A DNA stretch of 12,030 bases from JAGPKI01 sp052034135 (GTDB lineage: Bacteria; Caldisericota; Caldisericia; UBA6126; JAGPKI01), in NCBI GenBank assembly GCA_052034135.1, contig JBPOJC010000029.1, forward strand, positions 1 through 12,030, given 5' to 3'. Position 1 is the stretch's first letter. Every line of letters starts with the position of its first letter. Position numbers and translations under genes: made by a program. Shown in pieces: positions 7,319 through 12,030 of this stretch. The notes under the pieces were generated by a model. It ran no database searches. It had not been told where the DNA came from and was given only the letters and a program-made list of their open reading frames with translations.

Positions 7319-7979
7319 TTTCGGTTCTTTTTATATCGAGAATTTTATATTTTATTACTTTATCATTGGTTTCAATTCTGATAATATTGCCTTTTTTTCT
7401 TCCGATCAAAGCCCTTCCTAAAGGAGAAGAATTAGAAACTATGTTGTTAAAAGGATCAGCTTCTAATGTACCGACAATTTTGTATTCTTTAATTGAGGAA
7501 TCATTAATGTTTTGAAGCTTTACTGTGGTTCCTACCTGAACTGCTAAATCTTTACTTTCATCAGGTGTTTCTTCAATAATAATAGCAGATCTAAGAATAT
7601 TTTCTAACTCTGCAATTCTATTCTCCACAAACATTTGATCTTTTTTTGCTTCTTCATATTCAGAGTTTTCACTTAAATCACCAAATTCTCTTGCCTGCCT
7701 AATGCGCTCAGCAACTTCTTGTCTTCTTATTGTTTTAAGTTCTTTTAGTTCTTTTTTAAGCAGTTCTAATCCATGCTTTGTGAGTACAGGTTTTTCTTTA
7801 AGCGCAGCTTCGTGAAAGTCTTTCCTTTCTTCTAAATCGTAAGATATTTCTTCTGATAATATATCTTCTTCATCCCCCTCTTCTTTCCATTTTTCGGTAA
7901 GTTCTTCTTCGGTTAGAATTTCCTCTATATTTTCTGTTTCACTTAGTTGTTTTTTCTTTCTTGGTCTTCCTCTTTTCAT
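7311..7979 (-). CDS. greA: transcription elongation factor GreA with AT-hook-like acidic N-terminal extension
   Basis: GreA enters the RNA polymerase secondary channel and stimulates cleavage of backtracked transcripts. From about residue 63 (KPVLTKHGLELL) to the end the protein is a standard GreA. It has the N-terminal coiled coil with the tip acids D101 and E104 in EFGDLSENSEYE, then the FKBP-like C-terminal domain with SPLGRALIGRKKG (185-197). GreA is usually about 155-160 residues; this one has 222. The first 60 residues are an extra segment: a basic start MKRGRPRKKK, with the GRP core of an AT-hook, followed by a strongly acidic low-complexity stretch (about 14-52). The start is well supported by AAGGAAGG (complement of 7987-7994), 7 bases upstream, and no ATG, GTG or TTG lies near the canonical beginning. 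It overlaps lysS by 8 bp. Confidence 0.95.
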   Translation of the reverse strand: MKRGRPRKKKQLSETENIEEILTEEELTEKWKEEGDEEDILSEEISYDLEERKDFHEAALKEKPVLTKHGLELLKKELKELKTIRRQEVAERIRQAREFGDLSENSEYEEAKKDQMFVENRIAELENILRSAIIIEETPDESKDLAVQVGTTVKLQNINDSSIKEYKIVGTLEADPFNNIVSNSSPLGRALIGRKKGNIIRIETNDKVIKYKILDIKRTEND

Positions 7980-8000
7980 TTTGGTTCCTTCCTTATAATT

Positions 8001-8900
8001 TTATAGTTTGATTATCCTTGGTTCAAAGTTGAGTTCCTTAAAGACTTCTCTAAACTCAGAATCTTTTATATCTTCAGCTTTTTTGCCAATCGCTGCGCAT
8101 ACAAATGCTTCAATAACATTAGTTGCAAAAGATCTCCCGTTAAATTCAGGCGTAGTAGTTATAACCATTTTTAATTTTCTTTTTCTTAACTCTTCGATAT
8201 CTTTTTTTGTGAGAGTGTTAGTTATTATTATTTTACCTTCTAAATTATCTGGCATATGATGCCTTATAAAGTGAAAGTCCCCTGCAATGATATCAGCTAA
8301 ATTGTAAAGATTTTCGTATTTCGGTATAATTTCTTCCTCTTCTTTCCCGATAGGATAAAGCAACTTAAAAGGTAATTTAACAACGATTGGCAGAAGTAAA
8401 GTTGCAAGAATTTCAATAAGAATAGGATTTACAATTCCCACCGAAGCCATGTTTAGAGCAAAAGCTAAGTCACCCCATACAACAGTAAAGCCGAGCTCCT
8501 TGAATGCTTCAAACATATAATATCTTGCAGCAGCAGAAGGTATTAGAACTTTCATAGAAGGATTTATTATTCCTTCATCAAAAAGTTTTTTTATGGAATC
8601 TTTTTCAAGAGTTCTTTTAACACCAGAACCATCCGCTACAGGAGTCTTTTTAACAACTTTTACAACATTATAGGCATCTTTAAACACATACTTTTTATTG
8701 CGGTATGTAAGATATAGGTCAAAACCACCCAGCCCAAATGCATCAACTTTCCCATCGTAAGTAGTAAAAATTTCTTTCATTTTTTCAGTGTCTCCATCAG
8801 TTCCGATTCTTTCCAATTCATATTCTTCACCGAGAAAATTAATACTACTTTTATGGTTTCTTTCAGACGAACCAAGACTCACACTCATAACTTTTTTCAT
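8001..8900 (-). CDS. quinate 5-dehydrogenase-like protein of unproven function
   Basis: The 299-residue product resembles a family found in anaerobic low-GC bacteria and often labelled 'quinate 5-dehydrogenase' or 'shikimate dehydrogenase-like'. I know of no biochemical proof for that label. Features seen: MSVSLGSSERNHK at the start, RIGTDGD (31-37), DAFGLGGFDLYL (53-64), TPVADGSGVKRTLE (86-99), a patterned centre PSAAARYYMFEAF (121-133), a hydrophobic stretch (about 158-185, possibly membrane-apposed or a buried core), GDFHFIRHHMP (207-217), and a C-terminal TTTPEFNGRSFATNV (248-262). Several Gly-rich turns and a final helix-rich part suggest an NAD-type fold, but the classical shikimate-binding motifs were not recognised. 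AAGGTG lies about 10 bases upstream of the ATG. It sits 63 bp after dusB and 21 bp before greA, inside an otherwise standard gene order. Confidence 0.7.
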   Translation of the reverse strand: MKKVMSVSLGSSERNHKSSINFLGEEYELERIGTDGDTEKMKEIFTTYDGKVDAFGLGGFDLYLTYRNKKYVFKDAYNVVKVVKKTPVADGSGVKRTLEKDSIKKLFDEGIINPSMKVLIPSAAARYYMFEAFKELGFTVVWGDLAFALNMASVGIVNPILIEILATLLLPIVVKLPFKLLYPIGKEEEEIIPKYENLYNLADIIAGDFHFIRHHMPDNLEGKIIITNTLTKKDIEELRKRKLKMVITTTPEFNGRSFATNVIEAFVCAAIGKKAEDIKDSEFREVFKELNFEPRIIKL

Positions 8901-8918
8901 CTTTAAAGTTCACCTTCG

Positions 8919-8937
8919 CTTTCTAATATTTAGAAAG
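8919..8937. repeat. perfect 19-bp inverted repeat (8-bp arms)
   Basis: CTTTCTAA, a three-base spacer TAT, and TTAGAAAG form a perfect inverted repeat in the 63-bp gap between dusB and the quinate-dehydrogenase-like gene, 18 bases upstream of that gene's start and just before its AAGGTG ribosome-binding site. No T-tract follows on the minus strand, so it is not a typical terminator. It could be an operator, an mRNA-stabilising or processing hairpin, or an element that modulates access to the ribosome-binding site. Confidence 0.5.
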
Positions 8938-8956
8938 AATTAAAAATCAGAATTCT

Positions 8957-8962
8957 ATTATA
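8957..8962 (-). promoter_or_regulatory. possible -10 box of an internal promoter
   Basis: The minus strand reads TATAAT here, a perfect -10 consensus, immediately after the dusB stop and upstream of the inverted repeat at 8919-8937. I could not find a convincing -35 box 16-18 bases further up (CTATAA at best). If active it would serve the quinate-dehydrogenase-like gene, greA, lysS and hutH, with the inverted repeat falling in the 5' leader. Confidence 0.25.
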
Positions 8963-8963
8963 T

Positions 8964-9947
8964 TTAAAAAAAAGTATTTTTATAGTTGCGTAATATTAAT
9001 AGAAGCTCTTCAATACTTTTTGCTTTATTTACACTATCTTTCACTCTACCAGATTCTGGAAGGCCTTTAAGGTAATATGGAATATGTTTTCTAAGCTCTC
9101 TAACTGCGGTATAATCATCTCGTATTTCTTTTTCAAGCTTTATATGCTCAAACAATGTTTCAAATAGTAGAGATACATTTATTTTTTTAGTTAAATTAAT
9201 ACCCTCTCCACTTAAAACTTTTAATGAATCTTCAAAAAACCAAGGTCTTCCAAGGGCTGCTCTTCCTATCATTACTGCATCTGCTCCAGTGTGGTCGAGA
9301 ATTTTAATTAGATCTTGGGGAGTCTTTACACCTCCATTGGCTATAACTGGGATTTTTACATTTTCTTTTACCTTTTTTATTGCATCCCAATTCTTACTTC
9401 CTTTTTCTTTTTGCATGACTGTGCTTCCATGTACTGCTATGGCTTTAGCTCCACAACTCTCAGCAATTTTAGCAACATCCACCGCTAAGAGTTCGTCTTC
9501 TTTATAGCCTATTCTTATTTTTATTGTGACAGGTATAGACACTGCATTTACAGTTTCAGTTATCAAATTTTCTATGAGCTTTGAGTCTTTCAATAGAGCT
9601 CCACCGCTATTACTTTTAAGAATTTTTGGGGCAGGGCACCCCATATTGATATCAATTATGTCAAACCCTAAATCTTCGACAACTTTGGCAGCCTGTGCCA
9701 ACTTTTCTGGGTGTGAACCAAAAAGCTGAACAGTTACTGGATGTTCTTCTGGAAAAGTTTTAAGAAGGGAATAAGTTTTTTCATTTTTAAAACATATTCC
9801 AAGGCTTGAAATCATCTCAGTGTAGGTTAGAGATGCTCCAAAATTTTTACAAATTAACCTAAAAGCAGCATCAGTATATCCTGCCATTGGGGCGAGAACA
9901 AGCTGGTTCTTTAACTCTACATTACCTATTTTTAATGTTTTTATCAT
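8964..9947 (-). CDS. dusB: tRNA-dihydrouridine synthase (DusB family)
   Basis: Dus enzymes reduce uridines in the tRNA D-loop to dihydrouridine using FMN and NADPH. From ATG 9947 the protein has 327 residues, the normal length. It contains LAPMAGYTD (18-26), the TIM-barrel core, the catalytic cysteine C104 in DINMGCPAPKI, KIRIGY (143-148), the FMN phosphate-binding NGG (204-206) and GRAALGRPW (228-236). The usual VHGRT is VHGST here (172-176), and the following tyrosine-containing stretch is QKEKGSKNW, a mild divergence. The open frame extends upstream to ATG 9992, but those 15 residues do not look like the family and would deepen the overlap with coaX. The chosen start overlaps coaX by 26 bp. 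AAAGGT lies about 14 bases upstream, rather far. It is co-transcribed with coaX. Confidence 0.92.
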   Translation of the reverse strand: MIKTLKIGNVELKNQLVLAPMAGYTDAAFRLICKNFGASLTYTEMISSLGICFKNEKTYSLLKTFPEEHPVTVQLFGSHPEKLAQAAKVVEDLGFDIIDINMGCPAPKILKSNSGGALLKDSKLIENLITETVNAVSIPVTIKIRIGYKEDELLAVDVAKIAESCGAKAIAVHGSTVMQKEKGSKNWDAIKKVKENVKIPVIANGGVKTPQDLIKILDHTGADAVMIGRAALGRPWFFEDSLKVLSGEGINLTKKINVSLLFETLFEHIKLEKEIRDDYTAVRELRKHIPYYLKGLPESGRVKDSVNKAKSIEELLLILRNYKNTFF

Positions 9948-10698
9948 ATATGACAGATAAACCTTTAAGAGAAAGATATGGGTCGATTGCATCTATTTCT
10001 TTAATGGTATTGACTGCAAATTCCGATAATCCGCCAGTAGCTATAATTTTTATCTTCCTTTCTTTCATTTCCTTTTTCATGCCTTCAATAATGTTTCTTG
10101 TTAAACCCTGAAAACCATAGTAAAAACCAGCCTGTAGAGATGTGATCGTATTTTTCCCTATAAATGTATTTGGATCTCTTAGATTAAACCTTGGAAGCTT
10201 TGAAGCTTTCTTAAAAAGAGCTTCAGCTGAGCTTATTAGCCCAGGAGCAATTGAAACACCAAGCAATGTATTGTTCTTTGATATGGGAATAAATACAGTA
10301 GCAGTGCCAAAACTAATGGTAATGGAAGGAGTGCCATAAAAGTATATTGCCCCAGCAGCGATTGAAACTATGTCAGATCCAACTTCTTTTGGATTTTCAG
10401 TATTGATCACCAAACCTGTCTTTATGCCTGGCTCTACAAATATTGGGTTTTTCCCTAATAATCTTTTTGAGAGAGCCTCAAAAATTGGATCCAAAGAAGG
10501 TACAACTGAACAGATTATTATTCCTTCTAATTCTTCTAAATCTATTTTTGCTTTTTTCGCAAATAGCTCAATAAGAAGGAGATATTCATCAGAAGTCTTA
10601 CCACTATCTGTAGCTATATTGAAAGCCTGAAGAATTGTATTATCTTTAGTATACCCTATTTTTATATTTGTGTTACCTACATCAACTGTTAAAATCAT
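9922..10698 (-). CDS. coaX: type III pantothenate kinase (CoaX), divergent active site
   Basis: CoaX phosphorylates pantothenate, the first step of coenzyme A synthesis. The 258 residues have the family's length and ASKHA-type layout: DVGNTN (6-11), ICSVVPS (62-68), pantothenate-site segment PGIKTGLVI (90-98), GSDIVS (107-112, Asp109 retained), FGTAT (130-134), SIAPGL (149-154), IGKNT (180-184) and TGGLSE (221-226). Typical enzymes read GADR, DFGTATTFD and GGAIAPG. Here the Arg after Asp109 is Ile, the Asp before FGTA is Ser129, TFD is VFI (135-137) and GG is GV. These changes sit next to the active site, so activity, metal or ion use, or substrate may differ. The ATG overlaps the stop of the upstream ECF gene by 4 bp (ATGA), and dusB follows with overlap. 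The gene is otherwise intact. Confidence 0.9.
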   Translation of the reverse strand: MILTVDVGNTNIKIGYTKDNTILQAFNIATDSGKTSDEYLLLIELFAKKAKIDLEELEGIIICSVVPSLDPIFEALSKRLLGKNPIFVEPGIKTGLVINTENPKEVGSDIVSIAAGAIYFYGTPSITISFGTATVFIPISKNNTLLGVSIAPGLISSAEALFKKASKLPRFNLRDPNTFIGKNTITSLQAGFYYGFQGLTRNIIEGMKKEMKERKIKIIATGGLSEFAVNTIKEIDAIDPYLSLKGLSVIYDKNIKNR

Positions 10699-11285
10699 TT
10701 TTCCTTTTTATAATACATCTCTCTTTTAATTACAGGCAAGAGTGGTATAACAACAGCTGGCACAATTATACCAGCAAGAATTAATTCTGCAATAATAGCA
10801 GGAATTGCAGGTATAACAAGTTTTTGGAAGTTTTCTAAGTATGTTCCACCTAAAACGCGAAATATGATTCCTAAGCCCAGAGTAGCTACTGAATTTGTTA
10901 AACTGCCAAGAATACCTGCAATACAGGACGAGATAGACCTTACAGTTATTGGATTGATGGTTTTGAATCTTTGTAATAAATTTTTTACACCTGTAAAAGA
11001 GTAATAAGCAGCTAAACCAATAAGAGGCCTACCAGGAATTAAAACAAACCATGGAAAAGCTCCCGCGAATTGTTGAAATGCAAATAACCCGAATACAAGT
11101 CCAGTAATAAATCCCATTTCAGGACCAAGTAGAATACCTGCAATAATAACAGGTATGTGGAATATTGTCCCAGCTAATACCGGTATGGGAAGAGGAATAA
11201 AACCAAGACCACTTACCCCTAAAACGAAAGCGATAGCTATAAGAATAGCTCCTGTTGTGATTTCTTTGATGCTTAATTTTTTCAT
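10695..11285 (-). CDS. ECF transporter S component, possibly for pantothenate
   Basis: This 196-residue membrane protein is a substrate-binding (S) subunit of an energy-coupling factor vitamin transporter. It would work with a shared EcfA/EcfA'/EcfT module encoded elsewhere. Evidence: about six hydrophobic segments (roughly 11-27, 39-54, 57-72, 84-97, 114-142, 157-183) and an A-x-x-x-A pair in the first helix (A13, A17), the type of motif used by S components to contact EcfT. Also seen are IPLPIPVLAGTIFHIPVIIAG in loop 1 and helix 2 (30-50), and ILLGPEMGFITGL, a phrase common in this family. Translational coupling with coaX (4-bp overlap, ATGA) suggests pantothenate or a related CoA precursor as substrate, as in PanT. 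That is inferred from context; other vitamins remain possible. It is the first gene of the minus-strand operon and has a weak ribosome-binding site. Confidence 0.85.
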   Translation of the reverse strand: MKKLSIKEITTGAILIAIAFVLGVSGLGFIPLPIPVLAGTIFHIPVIIAGILLGPEMGFITGLVFGLFAFQQFAGAFPWFVLIPGRPLIGLAAYYSFTGVKNLLQRFKTINPITVRSISSCIAGILGSLTNSVATLGLGIIFRVLGGTYLENFQKLVIPAIPAIIAELILAGIIVPAVVIPLLPVIKREMYYKKEK

Positions 11286-11455
11286 TTTGCTCTTGCTCTA
11301 ACCAACCTAAAGTTGTGTCAGGCTCTATCCATCCTTTCTATAAATTTGTATGGTTCTCTTTGGAGATACCACCTTGCTTTTAATTTTAATTTTTGTATTA
11401 TCTTTTGCAAGATTTTTATTTTTAATTATATTGTATAAAGAGGTAATTAATTAAA
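11286..11455. promoter_or_regulatory. divergent control region between the ECF gene and secG
   Basis: These 170 AT-rich bases separate the minus-strand operon from secG and must hold promoters for both. On the plus strand TTGCAA (11405-11410), a 16-base spacer and TATATT (11427-11432) form a reasonable secG promoter; AAGAGG (11438-11443) is a Shine-Dalgarno 12 bases from the ATG. On the minus strand TATAAT (11425-11430) overlaps that box and would leave a leader of about 130-140 bases before the ECF gene. The -35 for it is poor. No known riboswitch class was recognised in the leader. Confidence 0.4.
11350..11372 (-). other. stem-loop in the presumed 5' leader of the ECF-coaX operon
   Basis: In minus-strand sense the bases read GTGGT, an unpaired A, TCTC, loop CAAA, GAGA, ACCAT. 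Nine pairs (one G-U) form around a four-base loop with one bulge. No U-run follows, so it is not an intrinsic terminator. It lies about 65 bases upstream of the ECF start codon. It may be a regulatory leader structure of the vitamin-transport operon, or a chance hairpin. Confidence 0.3.
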
Positions 11456-11695
11456 ATGAAATTAGAAACATTGAGACTTATATTTTTAATATTGGATTTT
11501 GCTTCCTCTGTTGGAATTATTTTAGGTTATTTATTGCAATCACCTAAAGCCTCGGGGCTAGGCTCTATATCCGGCGGAGCCACTGTTTATAAAGCAAGAA
11601 AGCCTTTAGATGCCTTTCTTGATAAGTTGATTATTTGGTGCTCAATAGTGTTTGCAATTTCGACATTAATACTGGCTGTATTGCGTCCAGTATAA
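11456..11695 (+). CDS. secG: preprotein translocase subunit SecG
   Basis: SecG is the small, non-essential partner of SecY and SecE in the protein-export channel of the inner membrane. The 79-residue product has the SecG layout: transmembrane helix 1 (about 6-27), a polar Gly-rich loop with LLQSPKASGLGSISGGATVY (26-45), the conserved charged stretch KARKPLDAFLDKL (46-58) and transmembrane helix 2 (about 57-76). The GGA and D-x-x-L-x-K elements are characteristic. ATG 11456 has AAGAGG 12 bases upstream. A tRNA-Leu gene begins 18 bp after the stop, with no terminator between (only a 10-bp palindrome AAAGTACTTT at 11694-11703), so secG and the tRNAs probably share a transcript. Confidence 0.92.
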   Translation: MKLETLRLIFLILDFASSVGIILGYLLQSPKASGLGSISGGATVYKARKPLDAFLDKLIIWCSIVFAISTLILAVLRPV

Positions 11696-11713
11696 AGTAC
11701 TTTGAATATTTTT

Positions 11714-11795
11714 GCCGAGATGGCGGAATTGGCAGACGCGTACGTTTGAGGTGCGTATGGAGCGATCCGTGTGGGTTCAAGTCCCACTCTCGGCA
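11714..11795 (+). tRNA. tRNA-Leu (anticodon GAG)
   Basis: A complete 82-base class II tRNA. The acceptor stem GCCGAGA pairs with TCTCGGC (11788-11794), with discriminator A11795. The anticodon stem TACGT/GCGTA encloses loop TTGAGGT, giving anticodon GAG for CUC/CUU codons. A variable region of about 13 bases precedes the T-stem GTGGG/CCCAC with loop TTCAAGT. The CCA end is not encoded (next bases GTA), so a CCA-adding enzyme is required. Confidence 0.96.
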
Positions 11796-11814
11796 GTATG
11801 CCCTGGATTAACAG

Positions 11815-11886
11815 GGGCGGATAGTTCAGTGGTAGAACGCCTCGCTTACACCGAGGAGGTCATAGGTTCAAGTCCTGTTCCGCCCA
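11815..11886 (+). tRNA. tRNA-Val (anticodon TAC)
   Basis: A 72-base tRNA. The acceptor stem GGGCGGA pairs fully with TCCGCCC, with discriminator A11886. The D-arm contains AGTTCAGTGGTAGAAC. The anticodon stem CCTCG/CGAGG encloses loop CTTACAC, giving anticodon TAC (valine). The T-arm is ATAGG/CCTGT with loop TTCAAGT. CCA is not encoded (next bases GTT). It lies 19 bases after tRNA-Leu. Confidence 0.96.
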
Positions 11887-11905
11887 GTTTGAAACTTATA
11901 TAAAT

Positions 11906-11982
11906 GGGGTCGTAGTGTAGCGGTCCAACACGCCAGCCTGTCACGCTGGAGACCGGGGGTTCAAATCCCCTCGATCCCGCCA
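11906..11982 (+). tRNA. tRNA-Asp (anticodon GTC)
   Basis: The acceptor stem GGGGTCG pairs with CGATCCC (one G-U pair), with discriminator G11979 and, unlike the two preceding genes, an encoded CCA (11980-11982). The anticodon stem CCAGC/GCTGG encloses loop CTGTCAC, giving anticodon GTC (aspartate). The T-loop is TTCAAAT between GGGGG-type and CCCCT-type arms. It lies 19 bases after tRNA-Val. Confidence 0.96.
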
Positions 11983-11987
11983 TTTAT

Positions 11988-12030
11988 GCCGAGGTAGCTC
12001 AGTCGGTAGAGCAATGGACTGAAAATCCAT
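11988..12030 (+). tRNA. tRNA-Phe (anticodon GAA), 3' end beyond the window
   Basis: The 5' half of a tRNA: acceptor 5' strand GCCGAGG, D-arm TAGCTCAGTCGGTAGAGCA, anticodon stem ATGGA/TCCAT around loop CTGAAAA, giving anticodon GAA (phenylalanine). The window ends right after the anticodon stem, so the variable loop, T-arm and acceptor 3' strand are not visible. It begins 5 bases after tRNA-Asp. Confidence 0.93.

Noticed and set aside
9948..9992. Upstream ATG at 9992 as the dusB start
   Set aside because: The extra 15 residues do not resemble the family's N-terminus, the upstream site is poor and the overlap with coaX would grow to 71 bp. ATG 9947 begins the canonical sequence.
11357..11378. 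Minus-strand GGTGG-like sequence as a T-box antiterminator
   Set aside because: There is no specifier stem, no terminator alternative and the AGGGTGG-ACCGCG core is not matched.
11712..11903. Protein-coding frame across the tRNA cluster
   Set aside because: The region folds as tRNA-Leu and tRNA-Val with correct stems and anticodons, so the open frame is incidental.

Overview
The window is AT-rich bacterial DNA. It is densely packed with core genes in three transcriptional blocks, plus a decayed gene at the left edge. Lysine- and isoleucine-rich proteins, short or overlapping gene junctions and purine-rich Shine-Dalgarno sequences suggest a low-GC anaerobe, of Firmicutes or Caldiserica type. 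That is an inference from style and gene content; no 16S or other decisive marker is present. The order coaX, dusB, greA, lysS is familiar from Firmicutes and relatives. No CRISPR array, transposase, phage module or recognisable defence island was seen, and most of the window is housekeeping.

Left (1-500): the 3' part of a DNA methyltransferase gene that looks dead (altered catalytic motif, clustered stop codons), then about 370 bases without a convincing gene, ending in a plausible promoter. Block 1 (+ strand, 501-4371): rsmG (16S rRNA m7G methylation), comM/yifB (AAA+ Mg-chelatase-like ATPase) and uvrC (nucleotide excision repair). uvrC is preceded by an eight-codon leader ORF (seven residues plus stop) whose stop overlaps its start, and it lacks the C-terminal helix-hairpin-helix domain.

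Block 2 (- strand, 11285 down to 4337) reads in transcription order: ECF transporter S component, coaX, dusB, a 'quinate 5-dehydrogenase-like' protein of unproven function, greA, lysS, hutH. Most junctions overlap or nearly touch; the widest gap is 63 bp, between dusB and the quinate-dehydrogenase-like gene. The first two genes plausibly pair vitamin uptake (pantothenate?) with pantothenate phosphorylation. dusB, greA and lysS serve tRNA modification, transcription elongation and lysyl-tRNA synthesis. hutH stands without other histidine-utilisation genes. Its 3' end overlaps the 3' end of uvrC convergently by 35 bp.

Block 3 (+ strand, 11456 to the right edge): secG followed closely by tRNA genes for Leu(GAG), Val(TAC), Asp(GTC) and Phe(GAA); the last is cut by the window end.

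The best points for a second look are UvrC without its (HhH)2 domain, the uvrC leader ORF, GreA with an AT-hook-like and acidic N-terminal extension, CoaX and HutH with substituted active-site motifs, and the quinate-dehydrogenase-like orphan family. I did not find a clearly new multi-gene system.
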